Source of the DNA: Sciurus carolinensis
Lineage: Eukaryota > Chordata > Mammalia > Rodentia > Sciuridae
Direction: 5' to 3'
Assembly (NCBI RefSeq): GCF_902686445.1
Contig: NC_062232.1
Coordinates: 72,991,440-73,055,439, forward strand
Length of the DNA stretch: 64,000 bases
Part shown: positions 34,761 through 46,335 of the stretch, piece after piece
How positions within the stretch are numbered: position 1 is the stretch's first letter
How the letters are laid out: every line of letters starts with the position of its first letter
Notes under the pieces: model-generated
What the model saw: the letters and a program-made list of their open reading frames with translations, nothing else
What the model was told of the DNA's origin: nothing
The model's database searches: none
Program-made: the position numbers and the translations under genes

Positions 34761-35160
34761 ATGAAATCAACTATTTAATCTTAAGAATGAAGGAAATTCT
34801 GGCACATAATATAATGGATGACCCTTGAGTACATTATGCTGAGTTCAATAACCCAATCACAGAATGTGAAACTGCATACTTCCTTTGTATATAAGGTACT
34901 CAACATAGTTTAATTCATAGACAGGTTACTAGGTTCTAGGGAAAGGAAATGTTGAGAATTTAGTGTTTAATGGATACTGAGTTTCAATTTTGTAATAGAA
35001 AAAATTTTCTTCAATGGTGGTTGAACAATTTGGGTGTTCTTAATGCCATTGAAATTTACTTTTCAAATGTCTAACATGGATCATTTTTTGTTACATATAT
35101 TTAAAGGCTTTTTAAAGCACTGAAAGAAAGTGGCAAAGGTGGAGAAACTCCCAATATTTT
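34761..35160. other. No feature recognised
   Basis: Intergenic, AT-rich, no long frame. Confidence 0.4.
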
Positions 35161-35312
35161 GGAGGTTCTTCCATATATAGATCTTCACACAATTCCATGA
35201 CACTATCATTTGCATTTGAAGAAACTGAGGCATAGAGAAAAGTCAATAACTTGCCCAAGGGTACACAGAGAGTAAATTATGCAACTGCACTTTAAACATG
35301 ATTATGTTTTTT
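35161..35312 (+). repeat. MIR SINE fragment
   Basis: 'gaagaaactgaggcatagag' and 'aataacttgcccaagggtac' followed by 'acagagagtaaattatgcaa' are the core of the ancient MIR element on the plus strand. MIR stopped moving before placental orders split, so this marks old orthologous DNA. Confidence 0.85.
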
Positions 35313-35419
35313 GCTTCAATGACATATCAATGCAGTCATTGTAAACATTGGTCCCTTTATATTTTGGGCACATTTTCTGTTTTCATAGGAGTCTTTTGCT
35401 GCTCCTATGGTGTATGCTA

Positions 35420-35590
35420 GTTTTAAATCCTGGATCCAAAAATTATTTAGATATATGACTTTAGATAATTAACTTCATAAATCTCAGTTTGTTCATATAA
35501 TAACAATCCCTTCTTTTTATGGTTGATGTAGGAATTAAATACAATAAACAATGTTAACTGTTAGAAAACTGTTGGTGCATCATTTAATAT
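35420..35590 (+). repeat. MIR-like SINE fragment
   Basis: 'aatctcagtttgttcatat', 'ataataacaatccctt' and 'gtaggaattaaatacaataa' follow the right part of MIR on the plus strand, diverged. It lies about 100 bases after another MIR piece. Confidence 0.65.
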
Positions 35591-36776
35591 CTGTCAACAA
35601 AAATTTTAATATAATCATAAAATTCTAGTAAACTAAGATGATTGTCCATGAGTTGATTGTTTTTAGTGATTTTAATTATCTCTTATTTTTCTAAATTTTG
35701 TATGAAAAAATTACTATAAGAAAACAATTCTTAAATCCCTTACCTCATACATTATAAAGGCTAATTAAAATATTTTAAAAGTGCAATCATTTACATTTTA
35801 GAAACTCATTACAACTATGACCTATACTCTGGATTCAAGAAAACTTATACTATATACCCTGATCACAAAACCTTTTGAAAGTTGGCACTAGATTTAATGT
35901 TCAAACAGAAAGCTTAAGATAAATTGATATCCACATTCCCTCCATGAAACTATTCTTTGGATTTCTCTACTTATGATCTTAAAATGAGTAAAGTGTATTC
36001 AAAAGAACTCAAATTTCCATAACAAAGCTGTAGCTCTTAAACCATGCTTTAACAATCATAGTAAAAGTAGGACCACTATCCAGCAGTAACACTTTTTAAA
36101 ACTATTAAATAATATATTTCATTATATTCTATACTACTTTTTCATTCTTTAATGTTTATAATTAGATCTGAAATATATTGGTTACTAACAGCAGCAATTA
36201 AAATCATATTGCAATTTGGGGCCATGTCCTTTGCATTCTTATTAAAATGTCACTGATTCTAATTGAAAAGTTATGCCTTTACAAAACATTTTATCCCAAA
36301 TGTATATTTAGAAAAAGATGATAAATTCATCATTATCTATGACAGTGTTAAATTTATCTTTAATTCTTAATTAGATCAAATTTACATGTTAAATTACTGT
36401 TAACATCTCTATCATATTTTCATTTGGTGTTATATCAGTAAGGTTTTAGATACAGAAACAATAACCAATGTAGTTATTTTTAGAACTAAAGCTCTAAATA
36501 GAAGGAACTAGGTACTTACAACAATTTTGAGGGAATTTAAAATGTATCCTTTACAAAAATGACACCCAAACTAAAAGCAACAACTATCAGGAGGACATAA
36601 TTCTTCTGACATAGTTATGAAAGTGAGGAAACAAGAGGCTACTTGTAGAATTACAAACTTCAAGATAATGTCAATTTATTATGAATTCAGGAGTCATGCA
36701 ACAGTCATTATTCACTATAACTGCCTTTTATCATACGAACTGTTTACCAGGAACATCGGCTGCAGAATACATACAG

Positions 36777-36777
<1 letters not shown>
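35591..36777. other. Apparently single-copy intergenic DNA
   Basis: AT-rich, no frame over about 60 codons, and no mobile element recognised. Confidence 0.45.

Positions 36778-36813
<36 letters not shown>
36778..36813. repeat. (CA)n microsatellite
   Basis: About 18 uninterrupted ca/ac units, probably polymorphic. Confidence 0.97.
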
Positions 36814-36816
<3 letters not shown>

Positions 36817-37495
36817 CTAAAATTTCAAGAATTTGCCACTAGCAATAAAAAAGCAGCATATAAATGTCCTCTGATTAATTTTTCCACTTCTAAATTTTAC
36901 AGGAAGCACATAATTATCAGTATCTGAGTTACTTTTACAATTTTAAATTGAAGGGATCCTGAAAAGCATATTTTACAATTCATTATGCAAAAATATTATC
37001 CAAAGACTTGTATGCTTCCACATCTATATGATAAATTAATCATTTATCATTTTAATGTAGATGTGAAGAACTGGCTATATCAGGGTATATGAGTTTGATG
37101 TTGAAAGGGAGCATATTTGGATTCAGATCCTTTATGTGATTTGAAATTGCTGAGAACAAGTTAGCTTATAGTACATTTTAAATGTATCTTCTCAAGATCA
37201 CTAAAAAAGTTTTCCATATTTGAATAATGGGCTGGGCCTCATAATTTTGAGAGCTAGTATCAAAAAATATTGAGAGGAGTTGCAAACTAACATAACTTAC
37301 ACTAATTTCAATTTTATTGAGTGAATTTTTGTAGAGATTTTTTTTTCTTTTTGATTTTGGCATTGTTATAAAGGTTTCTTGACAGTTAACCATTCCTCTT
37401 TCTCCCCCTACACACATCGTATATCTTAAGTATATTAAATTTTATCTGCATGTAGGAATTTTACTGTGTTGTAGGTAAAATAAAGAGAATACTTA
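36814..37495. other. No feature recognised
   Basis: Intergenic; a 79-codon minus-strand frame (37417-37178) has no features I recognise. Confidence 0.45.
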
Positions 37496-37718
37496 ACTGT
37501 GCCCAATTCCAAACTTCTTTAATCCCAGTAACTCAGAAAGCTCAGTAGGAGGATTACAAGTTCAAGGCCAACCTCAGTAACTTAGAGAGATACTCAGCAA
37601 TTTAGTATGACTCTGTCTTAAAATTAAAATAATAATAATAATAAGAGAAAGGAGTAGGAATACATCTCAAAAGTAAAGCACCCTGGGTTCAATCCCCATA
37701 ACAAAAATAAAAATGTAT
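37496..37718 (+). repeat. SINE, B1-dID type, older copy
   Basis: The B1 arm is diverged ('tttaatcccagtaactcaga', 'gattacaagttcaaggcca'). An (aat)n linker follows at about 37625-37643. The ID arm is seen in 'aatacatctcaaaagtaaag' and 'cctgggttcaatcccca'. Divergence is higher than in the 45017 copy. Confidence 0.85.
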
Positions 37719-38825
37719 ACATAAAGATCATGAATGTTATTTGTGAATAGGATAATAAAGGAAGTTTATTTTGAAGATTAATTTTATAGGTTTTAAAATA
37801 AAAGGAGAAAGTAAACTTACTCCATATACTTAGAAATACTTTGTGTTAGTAAAGAACAAAATTCCCTGACCATATTTAGTACTGATTATTGGCCTTGCAC
37901 ATATAGTGAGACTAAGGATAAATATAAAAAGAGATTTATTTTTGACCTTCAGAATCTAAAATGCTCAAATGCTTATCAAATGACAAAAAGGTCAATGAGC
38001 TAAGGAAGTTTGTTTTCCTTTAAAGATTTTCTGCTTGAATGTCAGTGCCTCTTAGTGTCTACAGAACCCCAAATTACAAATGGAATAGAAGGGTAAACTT
38101 TAAAAAATATCAAAGTAGATTTCCAGTATCTATGCTATATATTGGGAGAAAATGGAGCATTCTTGAAAATCAAATTAACTCCATTAAAAAATTATTACAC
38201 AAAATGGTACTCTGTGGCACAAAGAGTTAATCCCAATTCTTGAAGTATTTAATATACTGTGGAACAGTAGATACTACTGGGTAACACTGATTGACTTAGG
38301 AGATACAAGTTTAATTTGTGTTTTATTTATTAAACAGAATTTTTTCTTTCTTAATAAGTTGTCGTGAATTAGAAGTTTTCCCATAAAAAGAACTGAGAAT
38401 ATGCAATAAATAAAATGCATTAAGGATATGTTGAACATATCATACTTGGAGAAGTCTAACACTTGCATTCTTCATGGTAATGCAAACATACTACGAAATA
38501 TATAACTGTAACTGATTCAGAGTGAGCAGTCAGGTTCAAGTTATGGAGTAAAGCATTGTCGAGACTCTGCAAATTAAACTTGATAAGAATGGAGTACATC
38601 ATAACCATATAAATATTTCTTTCTCTGCCAATTAAGTGGCAAAGATGCCTGGAGTAACATTTAACATAATATAAAAATAACCACAAAAAAGTCATTTTAT
38701 ATTTTCAGTTCTTTAATATTGCAACTTACAAATCACAAACAACCACAGTGTTTCATAACTTTGGAAGAATTGTCTTCATTCTTCTAACTGAAAAATGACA
38801 CTCCTAAAGACAATAATGAATAATA
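37719..38825. other. Apparently single-copy intergenic DNA
   Basis: No frame above 80 codons and no repeat recognised. A chance 79-codon frame runs on the minus strand at 38695-38456. Confidence 0.45.
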
Positions 38826-39388
38826 ATGTTACCTGCAGGGATCCAGACTGGGTTTCTGTTCCATGGAGTTAACGAATGAACACCATGAACATTGAGAAAG
38901 GGAGCTGGAATTTTATTTAAAAGTAAGGTGAGAAAAGAATCAGAATACCCAGTGTAGTGCTCCAGGGAGGGGAAAGAGTGCTGTTTAAGTCTTACAGTAT
39001 ACCTTCTTTTTAAGGCACAGAGGAGAAATGATCAGATCCTCCTGATTAGGTCTTGATATTTCAATTGCGCTGGATTATGTGGTCACTCTCTTCAAGATGG
39101 AAACTTATGCCTTTTGAGAAACAGGAACTGTTTTATTATATGTAGGGCATGTTAAAATGACTGTTCTCATATTGGTCCTCTGTCCACCTTACTGCCCCTT
39201 CCCAACTCTTGACCACCTATTCATTTTTCTCTCATTAACAGGCTCAATATATACAATAATTATTGGCTGTTGTGCTAATTTAATAATTACAAGTGTTAAG
39301 AATACACCTATGTGTGACATATTCATGAAAATATGGCTACATATGTTATATTTTTCATTCTGACCTGTTTGTTATCTTATGTGCTAAT
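38826..39388. other. Possible unclassified LTR-like sequence
   Basis: Mixed composition, unlike the AT-rich surroundings. On the minus strand there is an AATAAA-like signal in the reverse of 'ttttattt' (38911-38918) and a TTAAAA-type box near 39008-39015. These could be LTR signals, but I cannot name a family or define the ends. Confidence 0.3.
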
Positions 39389-39985
39389 GTGTTGCACTGT
39401 CCTAGTCTGCAACAATGGAAGGAGAACCCCTGTGTTGCACTATCCTAGTCTGTAACACTGACAAACCATGGGAAAAGGTAAACTCAAACTCTGTGCACCA
39501 AGATTTGAGGAGAAGAGCTTCATTCTGGAGAGATGGAGCACTTGTCACATAGAAAGCTGCTTCTGCCTCTACTGTGCATAACACTGTCCTTTATATGCTG
39601 GTAGTTAAGCTAGCCATACATCTCAAGGGTCAAGCCTCATGTAAGCAGTTACAAGTCTATTTAGCAGACTATATAGTAAATTTCCATTTCCCTAGTTCTA
39701 TAACCACAGAGGAACATCTGTTCACTTAACACAAGGAATGGCCGGTTCACAGACCACAGATGTACTGTCTTATAGACCACAGGAGAACATCCAGTTCATA
39801 GAACAAAGAAAAGGAGGATGAAGACCCAGTCCCTGAGTGACCTGAAAGGTGCACACCACATAGGTCTCCTTCCAGGGGACAGGGCAGAGCCCTAGTCCCC
39901 GAGTGGCCTGAAAGGTGTGTCTGTCTCCCGACAGTATGCCACCTAGGCCTCCTTCCAGGAGAAGAGGTCCACACTAATGCTTTGT
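39389..39985. repeat. LTR-like region with short tandem duplications
   Basis: Two internal duplications are seen. A 25-base motif 'gtgttgcact.tcctagtctg' occurs at 39389 and 39432 (43-base period). A block 'gag.g.cctgaaaggtg...ccttccagg' occurs at about 39835 and 39899. The block is GC-richer than its flanks and non-coding. It could be an ERV LTR on the minus strand; I do not recognise the family. Confidence 0.4.
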
Positions 39986-40273
39986 AAGCATGTTTTTATC
40001 TATCTATAATGGAAATGTTAGCAAGTAGTCTTTATATAGGTAAAAAGTTTCTAAAAATATATTCCTTAAAACATCTGCTCTATTTTATTAAAGTTTGTGT
40101 TGAGAAAGCAGTTCTTTTGTTAAAATTAGAAAATGTTAGATCAGACAAAATTAGAGTTTGCACTTTTTCTGTAAAAAACACACAACAAAACTTCCCCTGC
40201 ATGTCTTTTCAGTGGCTTTAAAAGTGTTAGAATGTTTCTGACTCTATAAGAAGAAAATATATAGTATGTAGCA

Positions 40274-40784
40274 TGTTTTAGTCAGCTTTTTCACTGCTGC
40301 AACCAAAAGACCTGACAAGAACAATTTTAGAGGAGGAAAAGTTTATTTGAGGGCTCACAATTTCAGAGATCTCAGTCCATATATGGCTGAATCCATTGCA
40401 CTGGCTCAAGATCAGGTAGAATATCACGGCGAAAGAGTTGGTAGAGAAAAGTGGCTCAGGACATCACACTAGGAAGCAGAGACCAGGCAGAACATCATGG
40501 AGGAAGAGTTGGTGGAGAAAAGCAGCTCAGGACATCACACTAGGAAGCAGAAAGAGACAAAATATCAAGCACAAAATATGTATCCAAACTACACATCCTA
40601 AGAGACCCACCTCCTCCAGTCACACCCTACGTGCCTATGATTACCTCTTAATTAATCTGTATAAGGGCATTAAAGGGCCTGATTAGGTTAAAAATCTCAG
40701 AAACCAATCATTTTACTCCGTAAACGTTTTTACATTGTCTCACACATGAACTTTTAGGGAATACCTAATATTTAAACCATAACA
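40274..40784 (-). mobile_element. MaLR (MLT1-like) solo LTR with internal duplication
   Basis: The plus strand begins 'tgttttagtcagctttttca' and ends 'aaaccataaca', the same ends as the 25825 copy. A 5-base duplication flanks it with one mismatch (tagca 40269-40273, taaca 40785-40789). Inside, a 71-base segment is repeated in tandem (40410-40480, 40481-40551). That duplication is missing from the other two copies of this family in the window. No retroviral genes. Confidence 0.85.
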
Positions 40785-43344
40785 TAACATTTTCCAGATC
40801 TATTTAGACGTGGAAGCTTATATTGTCTTTAAATTTTATGGGACTGATGTTCCTTGAAACACTATTTGGGAAGGACAGTTCTTATCAAACTAACTTACAT
40901 AAAGTAACTTCATAAGATTCACATAAGCTAAGTGATATTTCCTAGCATCTTAGAATGGCTTAAAAAGCATAAAAAACAGAGCCTCTTGTTCTCTGTCCAA
41001 TTTCATTATTATAAAATGGCTTCATACTTTAATTGGCAATATATATTTGAAATAAAAGAATATCCAAGTTAACCACAAAATTTAAAGAAGACATTTAAAA
41101 TAAGACTATAATTATATAACTACACAGGCAGGATGGTTTTTTTACCATTTCATTTTGTTTTCTAGTACACAACTCTCTTCTTTGTGTAGTTTAAATATTT
41201 AAACATGTACTGACAGAAGAGTTTCTGCTTTTTCACAATGAAGCAATTAAAACAATCTAGGCTTATCTTGTGAAAATACTTGTATTGAAGTCACAATAAT
41301 ATTTTAAATATACTGCAGAATAACCCAGCTCATATTGTGAACTTGAAAAACACATAATTATCTAGTCCACATTAACTCTTATCTAAAATGTCATTTATTC
41401 AATGACATTATAAAATTTATTTTCATAAAATATTTGTATTTTATATTAAGTATTTGATAAGTATTTATTAGATAATAAAATTAGCTAATTTTACCTTAAA
41501 AAATAAAAGAAAGCAAAAGTGAATTCTCCATGTCTTTCAAAAATTACATTGAAATCAGGCCTATACAAGATAACCACATTCAAACCCAAATCTCTATAGA
41601 AAAAGACTTCTCAATGACACACAAATAAATAAAATGAGATATTTTAGCATATATTATATATATACATATATATATGTAGTGCACTGTTAAATTTTAAGGT
41701 AATTGTCTTATAGCTTAATTACAAACAAGTTGTACACAGTTAAAATATACAGCTACTTGAAATGACTGTTAAACTTCTCAATTGCAGTGTTTATTCTGTT
41801 ATGGTCCAATATGCTTGTGGGAAAACATGGATGTGAAACTACCACTGAGAAAATATGACTTTGTATGTAATTATTCACATCACACACAATATTTTAGAAG
41901 CAAATTTTATGTGTAAGTTAAGGTCAAACTGTCTTATTTCCCTTTTCTAGTTTTAGAGATTTTTTTTTTTTTTTTAAATATAAGCCTAGAAAGGATCTTG
42001 AAAGGTCATTAATCCATTCACTGCATTTAAACAAGACCAAAGTTAAAAGTGCCTTAGAGAGTCTATATTCGGGTGTGTGAAAGTTTTTGACTTCTAATTC
42101 CCTTAATGAAAGCAATCAATAGGGGGGAAAAAAAAAGAAAAGGGAACTAAAAAAAAAAAAAAAAAGAACTTCTAACAGGGCATTTTGCTTTTCTAAGACC
42201 TTTTTCAGTTCTAAAACTAAATTTATTTTCCTTCTTTTTCTTTTTTCTCTTTGCAGGTGCATTCTAAGTATATACAAAACATGATGTAGTTCATAGCAAC
42301 TGCAGCAATCCAACTGTGTTTCTGTTAATTAACTCCACATGATTTTATGCATTAAAAAGTGCATAATAAGGAATCAAGATCAAAAATAGGCTCACAAAAT
42401 ATTTTATCATACATATATACAATATTTTAAAATCATCAATTTATAACAATCCTTTTTATTACTTATTAATTCACAAAGACAATTATTATATTTCTGAATT
42501 TATATTATTGCTGAATTATTATGCAACTATATTCAGTACAATAAGAATGGTTTTGATCTACTCTAATGAATCATTTCAAATTCCAAAATGTATATTAGAT
42601 ATCTATGTATATGCATCTTATAAGTGCTAAATGTAGGCATATTTAACATGCCAAAATATATTTGTGTGCATATATGTGCATATATATGTATGAACACTCT
42701 ACTTTGATGAAGAATACATTATTATTTCATTAAATGGAAGTATTGCCTTTCTACAATAAACTGACTCATGTCTACTTACTACTCAAATTTTTAAATGAGA
42801 TTAAAGTTACACATTCCATTCCTCTGCATACTTTCCCTTTAAAATGACAAATATCTACTTCAAAATATCTACTTTTGGTAGCATTATATCCTAATACTCA
42901 GATGACTAATCCACTGTATACATCATATATATATATAAAATATAATATAATGTAATATATTATAACTTACACATACTTAATGGTGGTAACACTTCCATGT
43001 TTTCATTTTAGTTTTTAATATCTATAATTTTAGGGAAGAAGTTAGTGAAGTTTTCCCTATTTCATGATATATTTAGATGAACCTACTCATAAATTTAACA
43101 AAATAAGTTGGGATTTTGTCTTTTTTGGTAAGTTTGACAATATTTAAACATAATATAAAATTAGTGATTCATTTTTTGTTTTGATAATTTATAGACAAAT
43201 CTTATATCATTATCTGATGAAAGGGTCTGCATTGTGGACTTTAGTGACAAGGATTTAAACTGGACAAAAGACATAACCTCCATGGAAATAACCCTAAGAC
43301 TATATACCATGAGAGATAAGCACTATTCAGAAATATTCAAGAGC

Positions 43345-43773
43345 CTAAATGTTGTATAGATACTTGTGGTGCATGTGTGTGTGTGTGTGTTTTAATGATG
43401 CTTTATAAAAATATACAAAAATAGAAGTACCAGGATGTGAATAATGGGTCAATGAAGGAATACCAATATAGATATGTACAATTCTTAAAATTGTGTCATG
43501 CTTAGATTTGTCAAAGCTATTTTGTATTTTAACAGATAAGAGGCAGTGCATATGAGGATCAGAATGAGCATGAGATCCCTCATTACAAAGCTCTAATTCT
43601 TTGTTTTCTGCTATCATACATAGCAGTTCATTTACAAAATTCACTGTGTTCCCTTTGGCTTCCGCAGAACTATCTCCATGGAAAATAGACTCAAAAGCAC
43701 CTATAAAATTGTTGGAAGTTTTCTGTTTTGATTTGTTTTTAATTCTTGAATCTGAAAATAGTGCCTGCACCAT
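43345..43773 (-). other. Unassigned 142-codon open frame, probably non-coding
   Basis: This is the longest open frame outside recognised repeats. It starts MVQALFSDSR and ends in His-Thr repeats read from the (GT)n tract, then MHHKYLYNI, so the C-terminus is low-complexity. I see no signal peptide, membrane segment or known motif. Codon use is AT-driven and there is no visible promoter or splice context. It could be chance, or a fragment of an old processed pseudogene. I do not recognise the protein. Confidence 0.25.
43372..43391. repeat. (GT)n short microsatellite
   Basis: About nine gt units with one interruption by 'gcat'. Confidence 0.85.
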
Positions 43774-44399
43774 ACTAAAGGTTATAATTTAATTTTGTGA
43801 AACATGAGTGAGAGAAGGAAAAACCTGAAGTGAAAATCTAATTTTTGTGAAGTCCAAGGAAAGGAGAACAGGATCCAGTCACGTAGGAAATTTACTGAGA
43901 TGTCCACATGGCACAGGACATTTGGAAATAATTTATGTCACAGATTTAAATGCAGTTTTAGGAAGCCTTATACACTTTGAGGATTATCTCAGCTACATTT
44001 TGTATGATATTAGTGTTCCATTTGCTAAATCCCTACTCTGTTTAGTTAATCTGAACCAATCAGATTTTTCTTATGATACTGTTAAAGTTTAGTTTTATGC
44101 TGAGTTCAGGAAAGATTAAACCTAATTCAAAGTGAAATAAAAAGTAGAAAAAAACTTTCAAACTTGAAAAGCAATCTTTACTACATAATGATTCCCTCCC
44201 CTGCAATTGCATATTCACCAATAATACTAATTGCTAGAATACAATTTAGGGGAGAAAATTAGCAGTATTTCTTTGTTTTATTTTTCCCACTTTTCACTTT
44301 AAGAAAAGAGTTTTCTATCTGTCCTTGACATTTGATTGTTTTAGCTACTTCTTGAACTTTTTTATCAGACCACCATGTTGAGGTGCATCACTACATAGA

Positions 44400-44847
44400 A
44401 AGGACTTAAAATCAGTATACTATAGTGATGCAGCCTCATCAATGTTTATAGCAGCTCAATTCACTATAGCTAAACTATGGAACCAACCTAGGTGACCTTC
44501 AATAGATGAATGGATAAAGAAAATGTGGTATATATACTCAATGGAATATTATTCACCTTAAAGAAGAATGAAATATTGGCATTTGCAGGTAAATGGATGG
44601 AACTAGAGAATATCATGCTAAGTGAAATAATCCTATCTCAAAAAATCAAAGGCTGAATGTTTTCTTTGATAAGAGGATGCTGATTCATAGTTGGGGGTGG
44701 ATAGAGAAGAACAAAGAAATTTTTGATTATGCAGAGGGGAGTAAGGGGAGGGGTGGGGAGGTGGGAATGGGAAGGATGGTGGAATGAGGCAGATATTATT
44801 GCCCTATATACGTATATAAAAAAGTTAAAATAAATAAAATAGAAAAA
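44400..44847 (+). mobile_element. 5'-truncated L1 (ORF2 end + 3' UTR)
   Basis: Starts at 'acttaaaatcagtatac' of ORF2 and runs through 'aatgaatggataaagaaaa' and 'atcatgctaagtgaaataa' into a G-rich 3' UTR ('ggggaggggtggggaggtgg') and an A-rich tail. The sequence aaaggactt lies at 44399-44407 and again at 44848-44856, consistent with a target-site duplication. Part of it coincides with L1 sequence. Non-coding relic. Confidence 0.9.
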
Positions 44848-44856
44848 AAAGGACTT

Positions 44857-44957
44857 GGGTTGTTGTTATTCAGGGTTAGAGCACTTGTCCAGCTTAGTGG
44901 TAAACTCCCTTAGTTCAGTCCCCAATTGCACTAAATTGATCAATAAATAAATAAGTA
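44857..44957 (+). repeat. ID-like SINE (tRNA-derived), diverged
   Basis: 'gggttgttgttattcagggt', 'tagagcacttgtccagc' and 'cttagttcagtccccaa' followed by an 'aataaataaataa' tail match a squirrel ID element with box A/B remnants. It directly follows the L1 poly-A tail, as if inserted at or next to it. Confidence 0.65.
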
Positions 44958-45016
44958 TGAAACCATACAAATTATTTCCATAACACAGTAGTATAATATA
45001 TTAATACTGAGCAGTT

Positions 45017-45202
45017 CCAGCCTGTAATCCCAGTGACTCAGAAGGCTGAGGCAGGAGGATTGCAAGTTCAAGGCCAGCCTCAGCAACTTAGCAAGTCCCT
45101 AAGCAACTTGGTGAAACCCTGTCTCAAAATAAAAAAATGAAGTCTGGGGATGTGGCTGAGTGGTTAAGTGCCCCTGAATTCAATTCCTGGGACAAAAAAA
45201 AA
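45017..45202 (+). repeat. SINE, B1-dID type, well preserved, perfect TSD
   Basis: The B1 arm has 'cctgtaatcccagtgactca' and 'gaggcaggaggattgcaag'. The ID arm has 'ggggatgtggctgagtggt' and 'ctgaattcaattcctgg'. A poly-A tail follows. The 9-base sequence tgagcagtt flanks it exactly (45008-45016, 45203-45211). It is among the youngest SINE copies here. Confidence 0.95.
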
Positions 45203-46126
45203 TGAGCAGTTGTGTACTTTTAATACATTTGTCATTTTATTGTGATAATTATAAATGTTATTTTTAATATTATTCTAATATGTAGCAAGGTATAGACTTA
45301 GTATGCAAGCAGTCTTTATTTCATAACACAAAGGCATACAATTCAAGAGAATGTGAGTATATATATGTTCATCATATAAAGCAGATAAAACCAGTAGCAT
45401 TTTATCATGATTCTTTGTTTTATGGAAGTTACTGCTTTCTATTTGAGGATTGTGGCCCAAGAAAGCTCTGAAGCATAAGATTATCCCTTCATAGGTTTAC
45501 AAAATTTTGTTCCAATAGATATTTTAAAATGTTCCCAATTAAACTTTCTATCTAGGAAAAGAGCTACAGAAAGGCAGTCTTCTATTCAATTGCAAAAGAT
45601 GTACCCAAGAATTCTATGAAGATGCAATTGAATATGAGCTCTTTGTCTGTTGTCTTCCTGGTTTCCTATTTCTACTGAGGTTTTCTTACTTAATCATATA
45701 ACCATTCATGTAACAGCTTCCCCAAGTATGATTTTCAAACAACCCTGAAAGTTTGAACCTGAAAACTGGAAGTCAAAGTACTAATAGCAACATCTCCATA
45801 GAATATCATTCTATGTATGTTTCTGGCTTTATCACTGACCTTGTACTCCAATGAGCAAACTGGTTTATAAAGCAATGACTGTCCATACATAGTATACAAT
45901 TATACTACATTGTAATATTAGATAAAAATCTTCAGATATGTATTTAGGAAGTGGGCTCCATTGACAGTTTAATAAATTGGATTCCAAGGGCTAACTTGTA
46001 TTTTTCTATTTGTGATATGATAGATATTCATACAACTGCCCTGGAAGATATGGATGATAAGAAGAGAGTAAGGAACCAGTACCACCTCATGCATGTAGGA
46101 TGTATTATATATAAAATATCATAAAA
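45203..46126. other. No feature recognised
   Basis: Intergenic, no frame above about 60 codons, no repeat recognised. Confidence 0.45.
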
Positions 46127-46335
46127 ATAGGCTTACACTGTCTAAAAGTGTAACCACTATAAATATTTAGTTATTTAAGTTTAAATATAAACTAACTAAA
46201 ATAAAATGACTCCAAATTTCAGTTCCTTTGTTTACTGTCCATGTTTAAGTTCTTATCACCCACATGTAGCTATTGGCTATTATTCTAATTTATGAATTTC
46301 CAGCATTACAGAAAGTCATATTGGACAGTTCTGAA
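46127..46335. mobile_element. hAT-like non-autonomous DNA transposon fossil (MER3/MER5-like)
   Basis: One end reads 'cactgtctaaaagtg' and the other 'tattggacagttctg', near-inverted termini. Between them are 'tatttaagtttaaatataaa' and 'cacatgtagctattggct'. This is the plan of a common mammalian hAT-Charlie MITE. It carries no transposase. Confidence 0.6.

Larger units (their letters stand above)
40785..44398. other. Mostly single-copy AT-rich intergenic DNA
   Basis: About 3.6 kb without a recognisable mobile element. Short simple runs occur: ta-rich at 41650-41680, A-runs near 42125-42165, ta-rich at 42925-42965, and (GT)n at 43372-43391. One longer minus-strand frame (43773-43345) is listed separately. 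Confidence 0.45.
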
